Assembly (NCBI GenBank): GCA_963793245.1
Contig: CAWBZG010000002.1
Location: 1,364,001 to 1,428,000 of the forward strand
Length of the DNA stretch: 64,000 bases
Source of the DNA: CAXBBB01 sp963793245
GTDB lineage: Bacteria; Bacteroidota; Rhodothermia; Rhodothermales; BA12
Reading direction: 5' to 3'
A program made the translations under genes and the position numbers. Position 1 is the first letter of the stretch. Each line of letters opens with the position of its first letter. The notes under the pieces are model-generated. The model made no database searches. It was not told where the DNA came from and worked only from the letters and a program-made list of their open reading frames with translations. This document shows positions 1 to 8,598 of the stretch, piece by piece.

Positions 1-227
1 GCGAGAACGACGCACGCGCCCTTGCCCGCGTCTCCGGCTGGGTGCCCTCCAAGGTCAACCTGATTATGTACAACCCGGTCGAAGGCCTCGACTTCCAGCC
101 GTCGGACGAGGCAACACTCGACCGATTTCTGGGCATTCTAGCGAGTAAGCGCATCACCGTTACGGTTCGCCGAAGCCGAGGCCAAGACATCGACGCGGCG
201 TGCGGGCAGTTGGCGATCGCAGGGTAG
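1..227 (+). CDS. rlmN: 23S rRNA (adenine(2503)-C(2))-methyltransferase RlmN, C-terminal part
   Basis: Only the last 75 or so codons are present; the reading frame is open from base 3 and the gene begins outside the window. The segment reads as the end of the radical-SAM enzyme RlmN, which methylates C2 of A2503 in 23S rRNA and usually also A37 in some tRNAs. Visible family signatures are KVNLI followed by YNPVEG, then the ending RITVTVRRSRG and DIDAACGQL, which contains the conserved mono-methylated cysteine region (C in AACGQL). The radical-SAM cysteine cluster itself lies upstream of the window. The stop is at 225-227 and the photolyase gene follows on the same strand after about 66 bases. 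Confidence 0.93.
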   Translation, partial: ENDARALARVSGWVPSKVNLIMYNPVEGLDFQPSDEATLDRFLGILASKRITVTVRRSRGQDIDAACGQLAIAG

Positions 228-293
228 CAGAGCAGATTACCGGCGCGCTACGTGTCGGCGCGAACCGCGCATGAGCATTGGGATAGATCAGGC

Positions 294-1853
294 ATGTCTG
301 ACCTCCCTGCCCTCCACGTCGTCTGGTTCAAGCGCGACCTGCGCGTCCGCGACCACGCTCCGCTGACCGACGCCATCGCCCAAGCCCGGGCGAGCGGTGG
401 CGCCGTCGTGCCGCTATACGTCGCCGAACCGAGCGTGACCGGCGCCGACGACTTCTCGGCCCGGCACTGGACGTTCATTCGCGAGAGCCTGGTCCACTTG
501 CGCGCCTCGCTCGCCCTGCGTGGCCAGCCGCTGATCGTGCGGCACGGCGAGGTCGTCGACGTACTGAGCCACCTCCGCGAGCAGATTGGCCCGTTCGTGC
601 TCCACGCGCACGAGGAGACCGGCGCCGAGGTTACTTATGCCCGCGACCGCGCCGTCCACGCGTGGTGCGCGTCGACCGGCACGCCGTTTCACGAGACGTG
701 GCAGACGGGTGTCGTCCGTCGGCTAGACACGCGCGACCGCTGGGCCAAGACGTGGGAAGCGCGCATGAGCACCAATCCGCTGGCGGCTCCCGACGCACTG
801 CCTCCGCTGGCTGAAGCAGACATCGACCTTGTCCCCGGTGACATCCCGACGCATGCCGATCTGGGCCTGACTCGAGAGTCGTCAGCGCTCTTTCTGCGTG
901 CCGGAGAACGCGAAGCGTGGCACGTACTGCATTCGTTTTTATATGAGCGGGGTGAGCAGTATTTCAGCGGCCTGAGCACGCCCGTCCGCGCCTTTCACGA
1001 GTGTTCGCGCATCAGCGTCCACCTGACGTGGGGCACTATCTCGATGCGCAGCGTCGTCCACGCCACGCGTGCGCGGAAGGACGATCTCGATCACTTCGCA
1101 CCCGACGACCGCAAGGCCTGGAGCAAGAGTCTGCGCGCGTTCGAGAGCCGGTTGCACTGGCACTGCCACTTCATGCAGAAGCTCGAAGACGAACCGCAAA
1201 TCGAGTTTCGCAGCTACATTCCCGCTTTTGATGACCTGCGCGCCAGCGAGTGGGATCAAGACCGATTCGAAGCGTGGCGCGATGGGCGGACCGGCTTTCC
1301 GTTCGTCGACGCGTGCATGCGGGCGCTGGCGGCGACGGGCTACCTCAACTTCCGAATGCGCGCCATGATCACCTCGTTCGCCGCCTATGACCTGTGGCTC
1401 GACTGGCGCGGGTTGCACGGCTACCTCGCGCGGGCGTGGCTGGACTACGAACCCGGCATCCACCTGGCGCAGCTCCAGATGCAGTCCGGCACGACGGGCA
1501 TCAACAGCGTCCGCATCTACAACCCGACCAAGCAAGGCTACGACCACGACCCCGACGGCGAGTTCATCCGCCGCTGGGTGCCCGAACTGTCCCATTTGCC
1601 CGGCGCCCTCGTCCACGAGCCGCACAAGATCACGCCCATCGAAGCCGCATCGTTCGACTTCCGACCGGGCGTCGACTACCCGCTGCCGATCGTGGACCAC
1701 CTCGGCGCCTCGCGGGCGGCTAAGGAACGCATCTACGCACTCAAAAAGCAGCCTGCCATCCGCGAGCAGGCCGATGGAGTCATGGAGAAGCACGGCAGCC
1801 GCAAGAAGCCGTCTTCGCGCAGGCGTCCTCCTGCCAACGATCCTTCTGCGTGA
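294..1853 (+). CDS. Photolyase/cryptochrome family flavoprotein
   Basis: A 519-residue protein of the DNA photolyase/cryptochrome superfamily (light-driven pyrimidine-dimer repair or blue-light sensing with FAD). The N-terminal Rossmann domain opens with VVWFKRDLRV about eight residues in, which is why the ATG at 294 is preferred to the in-frame GTG at 252. The FAD-binding half carries LHWHCHFMQKLED, FPFVDACMRAL, GYLNFRMR, and RIYNPTKQG followed by EFIRRW. Where classical class I enzymes have a W-Q-W motif before the (S/G)xGT segment, this protein reads LQMQSGTTG. The exact subfamily and repair activity are therefore uncertain. The last 25 residues are basic and low-complexity. Confidence 0.9.
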   Translation: MSDLPALHVVWFKRDLRVRDHAPLTDAIAQARASGGAVVPLYVAEPSVTGADDFSARHWTFIRESLVHLRASLALRGQPLIVRHGEVVDVLSHLREQIGPFVLHAHEETGAEVTYARDRAVHAWCASTGTPFHETWQTGVVRRLDTRDRWAKTWEARMSTNPLAAPDALPPLAEADIDLVPGDIPTHADLGLTRESSALFLRAGEREAWHVLHSFLYERGEQYFSGLSTPVRAFHECSRISVHLTWGTISMRSVVHATRARKDDLDHFAPDDRKAWSKSLRAFESRLHWHCHFMQKLEDEPQIEFRSYIPAFDDLRASEWDQDRFEAWRDGRTGFPFVDACMRALAATGYLNFRMRAMITSFAAYDLWLDWRGLHGYLARAWLDYEPGIHLAQLQMQSGTTGINSVRIYNPTKQGYDHDPDGEFIRRWVPELSHLPGALVHEPHKITPIEAASFDFRPGVDYPLPIVDHLGASRAAKERIYALKKQPAIREQADGVMEKHGSRKKPSSRRRPPANDPSA

Positions 1854-1965
1854 CCGATCACTCGACCGCATCCCAGCTCTGACACTGTCGCCGGTTCGTT
1901 GCGAGGCGAGTTAGCCGCTTTGACCGAGCGGGCGTTGGCGGTCGCCTCCTTTCTCTCCTCCACCG

Positions 1966-2325
1966 ATGGAATTCCTTCAAGCCGACTGGGTCGCTCACAT
2001 TCAGTGGCCCGCGATGGTCGCTACCCTCATCGCCGCATTTCTGGTCGGCACGACATCGGCCCGGCTGCGGTTGTGGGGGTTCGGCATTTTCGTGGTCAGC
2101 AATGTGCTCTGGGTGATCTGGGGGATTCCCGAGGGCGCGTGGGCGCTGATCGTGCTGCAGGCTGGGCTGTTCGTTCTCAATGCGCGTGGCGCCAAGCAGA
2201 ATGCGCCCGAAGCAGAGGAAGAAGCGCAGAGCGGCGAGTCGGTCACCGATGCGCTTGTACAGGAAGTATTGGGCGACGAGGAAGCCGACGACTCAGCTAA
2301 AACCCCGGTCGTAGCCGGTTCGTAG
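1966..2325 (+). CDS. Small membrane protein with acidic tail
   Basis: A 119-residue protein of no family I can name. Residues about 14-75 hold three hydrophobic helices (segments around WPAMVATLIAAFLVG, LWGFGIFVVSNVLWVIWGI and WALIVLQAGLFVLNA). The last 40 residues are strongly acidic (runs such as EAEEEAQ and GDEEADD) and probably cytoplasmic. The arrangement of three helices and a conserved-looking VSNVLWVIWG is typical of small uncharacterised inner-membrane proteins. It stands alone between the photolyase and another small membrane protein, with no visible promoter box. Confidence 0.7.
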   Translation: MEFLQADWVAHIQWPAMVATLIAAFLVGTTSARLRLWGFGIFVVSNVLWVIWGIPEGAWALIVLQAGLFVLNARGAKQNAPEAEEEAQSGESVTDALVQEVLGDEEADDSAKTPVVAGS

Positions 2326-2395
2326 CGCTGGAGGCGGCACGCGTGGGGTCTGTTTCGGCGTACCATTCGGGCTACCATCTCACCTCTTCCCCGCA

Positions 2396-2587
2396 ATGAA
2401 CTCCAACCCGTTCTCTAAATACATCTTCGGTCTCATCGGCGGCATGGGCGTCTTCCTGCTGTTGCCGCGCGCGCTTCGCTTCCTGATCCGCAACTTCTTC
2501 GTAGGCGTCGCCGCAGAAGTCGTGACGGTGATTATGGCGGGTCTGCTCGCCCAGAAAGCTGCCAATCGCATCGGCGACGATCGCTGA
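2396..2587 (+). CDS. Small hydrophobic protein, unknown
   Basis: A 63-residue ORF beginning with ATG and ending in TGA. It has two probable membrane segments (FGLIGGMGVFLLLPRAL and FVGVAAEVVTVIMAGLLA) separated by an arginine-containing loop. Third codon positions are GC-rich as in neighbouring genes, which favours a real gene over a chance ORF. No family recognised. It lies 70 bases after the preceding membrane protein and 90 bases before the HerA-like ATPase, so it could be co-transcribed with either. Confidence 0.5.
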   Translation: MNSNPFSKYIFGLIGGMGVFLLLPRALRFLIRNFFVGVAAEVVTVIMAGLLAQKAANRIGDDR

Positions 2588-2677
2588 CCCCGCGCCGTAC
2601 CGTTGTCACAACGCGAGCCGTTGCTTAGCATTCATCCGATGCCGAGCGACGGCTCTCTCCTTTTACCCTGAGTTGTA

Positions 2678-4345
2678 ATGACGACCGATTCCGCCAACGA
2701 CCGACCAGACCGCATCGGCGTCGTCACACATGGCTCCCTGACGGGCGGCGTCGAGATGAAACTGGGCGCGGGCCAGCAGGTCGAGCACGTCACCGCGGGC
2801 ACATTCGCGGTCGTTCAGGGCATGACGCACGACTTCTTCTGCCTTATCACCGACGTGACCATCGACGCGGCCAACGAGCAGATCTTGCTCTACCCGCCCG
2901 GCCCCGACGAAACGCTGCTTCGACGCGTGATGCAAGGCATGAGCACGTATGCGACGGTCGCGCTCAAACCGATGCTGATGCTGCCCAACGAGGGCTTGCA
3001 GGATCTGAACGACGACGACCCGCGCCCCGTCAAGACGGTCCCAGCCCACTTCTCCCCCGTCGCAAGGGCGACCAAGGGCGACGTAGCCCGCGTGTTCGGA
3101 AGCGCCGAGAACGATCCCAAGCGCTTCTTCGACATCGGCACGCCGCTGGGCATGTCCGACGTGCCGGTCTGCATCGACCTTCCCCGCCTGGCCGAGCGCT
3201 CGTCGGCGGTCTTCGGAAAAACCGGAACGGGCAAGACGTTTGTGACGCGCCTGCTGATGGCTGGATGGATCCACACGCGGACGGCGGTCAACTTGGTGTT
3301 CGACATGCACTCCGAATACGGCTCGTCGGCGAGGGCCGAGGGAGGAGCCAACGTCAAAGGGCTGAAGCAACTGTTTCCCTCCCAAGTGCGCATCGTCAGC
3401 CTCGATCCCGAAGGCACCAAACGCAGAGGCGCAAGGGCCGACATCGAAGCCTACCTCTACGCCGACCAGATCGAACCCGAAGACATCCTCCCCCTCCAGT
3501 CGACGCTCAACCTCAACGACACTGCCGCCGAGAGCACCAACCTCTTGCGCCGCAAATACGGCACGCGCTGGCTCGCAACGCTGCTCGAAGCCGAGGGCGA
3601 AGGCGAGATGGAAGCCATCGCCGAGGCCACGAACGCGCATCCATCCGCTCTGTCTGCATTGCAGCGACGGCTGCGTCGGTTCGAGCGGCATGGCTTCTTC
3701 TCGACCGAGCCGAGCAAGGGCAAAGTCGACGTGGTCGACGAGATCGTGCAGCGGTTGGAAGAGGGCAAATCGGTCATCTTCGAATTCGGGCGATACAGTT
3801 CGCTGGACGTGTACCTGCTCGTCTCGAACGTCGTCACGCGGCGCATTCGGCGGGCGTGGGAGGAGAAGGCCGAAACGTACCTGCAAACCCAGCACGAAGG
3901 CGACCGCCCGCACCAACTCGTCATCACCATCGAAGAGGCGCACAAACTGCTGGCGTCCGGCATCGCGCGCGAAACGCCGTTCGGCAAGATCGCTCGGGAG
4001 ATGCGCAAGTACTTCGTGTCGCTGCTCATCGTCGACCAGCGCCCGTCGGCCATCGACGACGAAGTGCTGAGCCAGATCGGTACCAAGTTCATCGCGCAAC
4101 TGTCGGACGAAAAGGACATCAACGCCGCCCTGGTCGGCACGTCTGGCGCGGGCAGTCTGCGGTCGATCTTGGCGTCGCTCGAGTCCAAGCAGCAGGCGCT
4201 CGTCCTAGGCCACGCGATTCCGATGCCGCTCGTCGTGCGGACGCGCAGCTACGACGAGGAGTTCTACAAGTCGTTGGGCCATGTCGACTACGCAGGAATG
4301 TCGGACGAAGCGCTCGTCGCCGAAAGCGAAGAGTGGTTTGGCTGA
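2678..4345 (+). CDS. HerA-like ATPase with DUF87 domain
   Basis: A 555-residue P-loop ATPase of the HerA/FtsK superfamily. Residues 1-160 form a HAS-barrel-like N-terminal region. Walker A (GKTGTGKT) lies near residue 180, and Walker B reads LVITIEEAHKLL near residue 415. A candidate arginine-rich sensor region follows (KIAREMRKYFVSLLIVDQRPS). HerA proteins form hexamers that pump DNA. Archaeal and phage-defence versions work with a nuclease such as NurA, but no nuclease gene is adjacent here, so the partner and role are unknown. The long antisense ORF across this gene is a high-GC shadow. Confidence 0.88.
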   Translation: MTTDSANDRPDRIGVVTHGSLTGGVEMKLGAGQQVEHVTAGTFAVVQGMTHDFFCLITDVTIDAANEQILLYPPGPDETLLRRVMQGMSTYATVALKPMLMLPNEGLQDLNDDDPRPVKTVPAHFSPVARATKGDVARVFGSAENDPKRFFDIGTPLGMSDVPVCIDLPRLAERSSAVFGKTGTGKTFVTRLLMAGWIHTRTAVNLVFDMHSEYGSSARAEGGANVKGLKQLFPSQVRIVSLDPEGTKRRGARADIEAYLYADQIEPEDILPLQSTLNLNDTAAESTNLLRRKYGTRWLATLLEAEGEGEMEAIAEATNAHPSALSALQRRLRRFERHGFFSTEPSKGKVDVVDEIVQRLEEGKSVIFEFGRYSSLDVYLLVSNVVTRRIRRAWEEKAETYLQTQHEGDRPHQLVITIEEAHKLLASGIARETPFGKIAREMRKYFVSLLIVDQRPSAIDDEVLSQIGTKFIAQLSDEKDINAALVGTSGAGSLRSILASLESKQQALVLGHAIPMPLVVRTRSYDEEFYKSLGHVDYAGMSDEALVAESEEWFG

Positions 4346-4377
4346 TCGACACGAATCACTCTACGGGAATCTAGCGG

Positions 4378-4385
4378 TATCTTTG
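4378..4385 (+). promoter_or_regulatory. Possible Bacteroidota-type -7 promoter box
   Basis: The octamer TATCTTTG is an exact match to the Bacteroidota sigma consensus TAnnTTTG and lies about 46 bases before the GTG start of the membrane protein at 4431. I see no convincing TTG box at the expected -33 distance, so this is a suggestion only. Confidence 0.35.
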
Positions 4386-4430
4386 CAGCGCTACTTGTCT
4401 GCGCGCGCGCGACGGTGAACTCGATAGACT

Positions 4431-5060
4431 GTGCGTACTCGAACGAGCCACGTTTTGCCCCCTCCCCATCCTCCGGGCCACCGGCTTCCCAGCGACTTCG
4501 ATCGCTCTCCGCTCCCCGAGTTCGCTCCGGTATGGCAGCATTCGGCACAGCCTCCACCCTCACTCCCGGCTGCGCTTACCCGCGAAGAACGGCTCCACGA
4601 CAACATCACGGGTTGGCTCGGTGTGGTAGGAGCGCTGTTCGTGGTGAGTTGCATTCTCGCTTCTCTGCTGCTCATCGTCCGAGTCGTCAATACAACATCG
4701 GATGCTCCGGGGCCGCTGGAAGCCCTGCTCCCGGGAGCATTCTGGGTCGACTCGGTGGCGGCAAGCGTGCTCCTCTTCGTTCTCGTTACCGGGCTGGTGC
4801 TGCTGATGCGGCGCAAACGACTGTTCTACGCGTGGCCAATCGCCGCTGGCGTGCTTTCGATAGCCGGGTATCTGGTGTGGCGCGCACTCGTCACCGCCCC
4901 AGCATGCACGCCCGGTGCGCTGAGCCGCTGTGTCGGTGACGCGCTGAGCACGTCTCACCTGTACGTCGACCTGTGGACCGGGGGAATCGCCTTCGGGTTT
5001 GCTGTGCTGTTCGCCTCGCTCATCCTGTCGCCACGTGCGCGTAAGACGCTACGCCGATAG
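4431..5060 (+). CDS. Four-helix membrane protein, unknown
   Basis: A 209-residue protein with a proline-rich cytoplasmic-looking N terminus (about 60 residues). Four hydrophobic segments follow, near residues 62-86, 103-123, 130-150 and 180-200, and it ends in a basic tail (RARKTLRR). Two cysteines (ACTPG and SRCVG) sit in the loop between helices 3 and 4 and could form an extracytoplasmic disulfide. The start is a GTG at 4431; in-frame alternatives downstream would shorten only the disordered N terminus. No family recognised. It converges with the carboxylase gene 6 bases away. Confidence 0.6.
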   Translation: MRTRTSHVLPPPHPPGHRLPSDFDRSPLPEFAPVWQHSAQPPPSLPAALTREERLHDNITGWLGVVGALFVVSCILASLLLIVRVVNTTSDAPGPLEALLPGAFWVDSVAASVLLFVLVTGLVLLMRRKRLFYAWPIAAGVLSIAGYLVWRALVTAPACTPGALSRCVGDALSTSHLYVDLWTGGIAFGFAVLFASLILSPRARKTLRR

Positions 5061-5066
5061 CATGGG

Positions 5067-6746
5067 CTAGGTCTGAATCACGCCGGGGTTGAACGCTTCC
5101 ATGTGTGGGTTGAGCGCGGCGAGTTCGACGCCCAAGCTGATCCAATCGCGTGTTTTGGACGGTTCGATGATTTCGTCCACCCACAGCCGCGCGGCAGCGT
5201 AGTACGGCGAGGTTTGCGCGTCGTAGCGGTCCTGAATCGTCTTGAGCAAATCGGCTTCTTCCTCCGGCGACAACTCCTTGCCTTGCTTCTTGAGTTTGCG
5301 CGCTTCGATCTGGAGCAGCGTTTTGGCTGCCTGAGCGCCGCCCATGACCGCGATCCGCGCCGTCGGCCAGGCCAGCATCAGACGCGGATCGTAGGCGCGT
5401 CCGCACATGGCGTAGTTGCCCGCTCCGTAGCTGTTGCCGACGACGATGGTGAACTTGGGCACGACACTGTTGCTGACCGCGCTGACCAGTTTGGCGCCGT
5501 CCTTGATGATGCCGCCGTGCTCCGCACGCTTGCCGACCATGAAGCCGGTTACGTCCTGCAAGAACACCAACGGAATCCCCTTCTGATTGCAGTTCATCAC
5601 GAACCGCGCCGCCTTGTCCGCCGACTCCGAATAGATCACGCCGCCGACCTGCATCTCCTTGCCGTCCGTCCGCTGCTGCTGCACGACCAATCGCTGATTT
5701 GCCACGATGCCGACGCTCCATCCGTCGACGCGCGCATAGCCACAGGCGATGGTTTGACCGTACTCGGCTTTGTAGGGCGTCCAACTTCCTCTGTCGATGA
5801 TGCGTGCGAGGAGTTCGTGCACGTCGTACGGCACCGAACCCGTCGTCGGAACGATGCTCGTGGCTTCGTCGACATTGAACGCCGGGGCGACGGCTTCTTC
5901 GCGTGCGAACGGTGAGGCGGGCGCCGGTTTGTAGTGGCCGACCAAGTCGCGGATCGTCGCGAGGCAGGTGGCGTCGTCCGGCATCTTGTAGTCGGTCACG
6001 CCGCTGATGCTGCTGTGGACGACTGCTCCGCCCAGCGTCTCCTCTTCGACCGTTTCGCCAATGGCGGCTTTGACCAGGAACGGTCCGGCCAAGAAGACCG
6101 AGCCGGTGCCTTCGACGATCAGCGCTTCGTCCGACATGATCGGCAGGTAGGCGCCTCCGGCCACGCAACTGCCCATGATCGCCGCGATCTGCGGCACGCC
6201 CATCGCCGAGAGTTTGGCGTTGTTGCGAAACATGCGACCGAAGTGGTCGGCGTCGGCGAAGATCTCGGATTGCAGCGGCAGATAGATGCCCGCCGAATCG
6301 ACCAAGTAGATCACGGGTACGCGGTTTTCGATCGCGATCTCCTGCGCCCTCAGGTTCTTCTTGCCCGTGATCGGAAACCAAGCTCCGGCTTTGACGGTCG
6401 CGTCGTTAGCCACGATTAACACGCGCCGCCCCTTGACCGTCGCAAACCCCGTAACGACGCCGCCCGACGGACAGCCGCCCTCGTCTTCGTACATCTCCCA
6501 TCCAGCGAACGTGCCGATCTCCATGAACGGCGTATTGGGGTCGCACAGTGCGGCGATGCGCTCCCTCGCCGTCATCTTACCTCGGCTGTGCGCCCGGTCG
6601 ACCGCGCGCTGGCCTCCGCCCTGCTCCACCTCGGCGCGTCGCTCTGCGAGTGTATCCAAGAGTTCGGCGTAGGCAGCGCGTTTACGCGTGGGTGCTCCGG
6701 CATCTGGGAGCGGGGTTCCGAAAGTCGAGTCGGCAGTCTGGGGCAT
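5067..6746 (-). CDS. Acyl-CoA carboxylase beta subunit, methylcrotonyl-CoA carboxylase-like
   Basis: A 559-residue carboxyltransferase subunit of a biotin-dependent acyl-CoA carboxylase. It transfers CO2 from carboxybiotin to an acyl-CoA through two crotonase-fold halves. The N half contains GKMTARERI, DSAGIYLPLQ, MGSCVAGGAYLP and FLAGPFLVKAA, all closer to methylcrotonyl-CoA than propionyl-CoA carboxylases. The C half contains FLQDVTGFMVG, GNSYGAGNYAMCGRAY and PTARIAVMGG. The start is placed at MPQTADSTF (ATG at 6746), since the upstream extension is arginine-rich and unlike the family. No biotin carboxylase/BCCP alpha subunit or isovaleryl-CoA dehydrogenase gene is nearby, so the partner is encoded elsewhere and the substrate is uncertain. 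Confidence 0.93.
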   Translation of the reverse strand: MPQTADSTFGTPLPDAGAPTRKRAAYAELLDTLAERRAEVEQGGGQRAVDRAHSRGKMTARERIAALCDPNTPFMEIGTFAGWEMYEDEGGCPSGGVVTGFATVKGRRVLIVANDATVKAGAWFPITGKKNLRAQEIAIENRVPVIYLVDSAGIYLPLQSEIFADADHFGRMFRNNAKLSAMGVPQIAAIMGSCVAGGAYLPIMSDEALIVEGTGSVFLAGPFLVKAAIGETVEEETLGGAVVHSSISGVTDYKMPDDATCLATIRDLVGHYKPAPASPFAREEAVAPAFNVDEATSIVPTTGSVPYDVHELLARIIDRGSWTPYKAEYGQTIACGYARVDGWSVGIVANQRLVVQQQRTDGKEMQVGGVIYSESADKAARFVMNCNQKGIPLVFLQDVTGFMVGKRAEHGGIIKDGAKLVSAVSNSVVPKFTIVVGNSYGAGNYAMCGRAYDPRLMLAWPTARIAVMGGAQAAKTLLQIEARKLKKQGKELSPEEEADLLKTIQDRYDAQTSPYYAAARLWVDEIIEPSKTRDWISLGVELAALNPHMEAFNPGVIQT

Positions 6747-6812
6747 CAGCGGTAGAAAAGGGCTTTTGCTCAAACTAGACGACCGAAGCCGATGCGCGTG
6801 CCGACTTCGTGC

Positions 6813-6849
6813 AAAAAGAAAGCGCACCTCCCAGTTTGGGAAGGTGCGC
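6813..6849 (-). terminator. Intrinsic terminator after the CsbD-like gene
   Basis: An eight-base GCGCACCT/AGGTGCGC stem, extended by CCC/GGG around a single bulge, is followed on the reverse strand by a T-rich tract (TTTCTTTTTG). It lies 26 bases beyond the stop of the CsbD-like gene and separates it from the carboxylase gene. Confidence 0.85.
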
Positions 6850-6874
6850 TCACCAAGACTGGCATCGGAGATGC

Positions 6875-7054
6875 TCAGACCATGGTCATAACTTTGTTGC
6901 GGATGCTCGTCTCTGGCTCGTCGGTCTTGGACTGAATGAGGGCGACCATGTCACCCAGGTTGCCCCTCGCGCTCTTCATCTCCTTGTCGGTGAACTCGAC
7001 GTCCGACCACATCGAGCGGATGCGGTTCGAGACCAGTTCCCAGTTTTTGTTCAT
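6875..7054 (-). CDS. CsbD-like stress-response small protein
   Basis: A 59-residue soluble protein resembling the CsbD family of small stress-induced proteins: an N-terminal NWELVSNRIRSMW helix, then DKEMKSARGNLGDMVALIQ in place of the usual GKxxQLxGxIQ stretch, and a final helix. The biochemical function of CsbD proteins is unknown. The start is set at MNKNW (7054), because CsbD proteins begin with NWDxxxG close to the N terminus; an ATG five codons upstream is possible. It has its own strong terminator and is divergent from the nucleoside transporter, so it is probably a single-gene unit. Confidence 0.7.
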   Translation of the reverse strand: MNKNWELVSNRIRSMWSDVEFTDKEMKSARGNLGDMVALIQSKTDEPETSIRNKVMTMV

Positions 7055-7218
7055 GCGCGCGCGTCCCATATGGCAGGTCGTAAAGGTGTGTGGATCAGTA
7101 GATTACGATTCCGTTGCGCGGCTGTTCCAGCAGGCTACCACCGATCAGAGGGCGCACGGGTCGCGGGAGTGCGCTACTTTCCCGCTTTCGCATTCTACTT
7201 TTTCCGTCTGCCTCGCCC

Positions 7219-8541
7219 ATGGATTTCGTCGTCACTGCCCTGCGTGGCCTCTTCGGACTGGCCGCCCTGATCGGCATCGCGGCGCTCCTCTCGTCAGACC
7301 GAAAACGCATTCCGTGGCGCGTCGTAGGAATGGGCGTGCTGCTCCAGTTTACGTTCGCACTGCTCGTCCTCAAGACGGCACCGGGCAACGCGCTGTTCGC
7401 ATGGATCGGCTCAGGCTTTCAGAAGCTGCTCGGGTTTACCTACGCCGGAACGGGCCTCCTCTTCGGTCCGCTGGGCACGCCGACGGGCGATCAGTCGATG
7501 GGCGTCATCTTCGCGTTCCAGATCCTGCCGACGATCATCTTCTTCGGCTCGCTGATGGCCGTGCTCTACCATCTCAAACTCGTCCAGCCGGTCGTACGCG
7601 TGATCGGTCTGTTCATGGCTAAGGTGATGCGGCTCTCGGGCGCCGAATCGCTGGCGATGGCGGCCAACATCTTCGTTGGGCAGACCGAAGCGCCCCTCGT
7701 CGTCAAACCCTACGTCGAGTCGATGACGCGGAGCGAGTTGTTCGCGCTCATGGTCGGCGGCATGGCGACGATTGCGGGCGGCGTGATGGCAGCCTACATC
7801 GCCTTTTTGGGCGGCGGCGATCCCGTCAAAGAGGCTGAGTTCGCCAAGCACCTACTGTCGGCGTCGCTGATGAATGCTCCGGCGGCCCTGCTCCTCGCCA
7901 AGGTGATGATACCCGAAACCAGCACGCCGCTGACGCAAGGGGGAGCCAAAGTCACCGACGAGAAACTGAGCGAGAATACGATTGAAGCCGCTGCGGGCGG
8001 AGCGAGCGAAGGGCTGATGCTCGCGCTCAACGTCGGCGCAATGCTGCTGGCGTTCGTTGCACTCATCGCCATGATCAACGCCGCGTTGGGTTGGGTCGGC
8101 GCGCCGACGCTGGCCGGAGCGCAGCCGCTTTACGACCTCAACGCGTGGATCGTGTCGGTAACCGATGGACAGTTCGACGGATTGACGCTCCAGTCCATCT
8201 TCGGCGTCCTCCTCGCGCCCATCGCGTGGCTCGTCGGCGTCGACAATCAAGACCTGCTGCTGTTCGGCTCGCTGCTGGGGCAGAAAGTGGCCGTCAACGA
8301 GTTTGTCGCCTATCTGGGACTCGTCAACGTGCAGGGCGAGATGACCGAACGGAGCGTCATCCTGGCGACGTACGCGCTGTGCGGCTTCGGCAACTTCTCG
8401 TCGATTGCGATTCAGATCGGCGGTTTGGGCGGCATCGCACCCTCTCGCCGAGGGGAAATCGCCGAGTTGGGCATCCGGGCCGTCATTGCGGGTACGCTTG
8501 CTACTTGTATGAGCGCGACAATGGCTGGGATTTTGCTTTAA
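7219..8541 (+). CDS. Concentrative nucleoside transporter (CNT/NupC family)
   Basis: A 440-residue polytopic membrane protein of the concentrative nucleoside transporter family, which couples nucleoside uptake to a Na+ or H+ gradient. It shows the family order: N-terminal helices beginning FVVTALRGLFGL, the gate region with GFQKLLGF, the scaffold motif GQTEAPLVVKPY, MATIAGGVMAAYI, and the C-terminal signature GQKVAVNEFVAY followed by LCGFGNFSSIAIQIGG. The start at 7219 removes a non-hydrophobic extension from the longer ORF and places the first helix at the N terminus. Divergent from the CsbD-like gene. Confidence 0.93.
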   Translation: MDFVVTALRGLFGLAALIGIAALLSSDRKRIPWRVVGMGVLLQFTFALLVLKTAPGNALFAWIGSGFQKLLGFTYAGTGLLFGPLGTPTGDQSMGVIFAFQILPTIIFFGSLMAVLYHLKLVQPVVRVIGLFMAKVMRLSGAESLAMAANIFVGQTEAPLVVKPYVESMTRSELFALMVGGMATIAGGVMAAYIAFLGGGDPVKEAEFAKHLLSASLMNAPAALLLAKVMIPETSTPLTQGGAKVTDEKLSENTIEAAAGGASEGLMLALNVGAMLLAFVALIAMINAALGWVGAPTLAGAQPLYDLNAWIVSVTDGQFDGLTLQSIFGVLLAPIAWLVGVDNQDLLLFGSLLGQKVAVNEFVAYLGLVNVQGEMTERSVILATYALCGFGNFSSIAIQIGGLGGIAPSRRGEIAELGIRAVIAGTLATCMSATMAGILL

Positions 8542-8598
8542 GCCGCGCGTTTGGTACACTTAACGACGTTCAACATCCGTCCACTCCTACCTCAGACC

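Noticed and set aside
939..1871. 310-codon antisense ORF across the photolyase gene
   Set aside because: Arginine- and valine-rich shadow of a GC-rich gene; no family features, and the sense frame is clearly a photolyase.
2663..4099. 478-codon antisense ORF across the HerA-like gene
   Set aside because: Low-complexity shadow reading with no start signals; the sense frame has Walker A and B motifs.
2678..4345. HerA as the core of a phage-defence system
   Set aside because: No nuclease, helicase, Sir2 or restriction gene within 10 kb and no mobile-element signs; kept only as an orphan ATPase.
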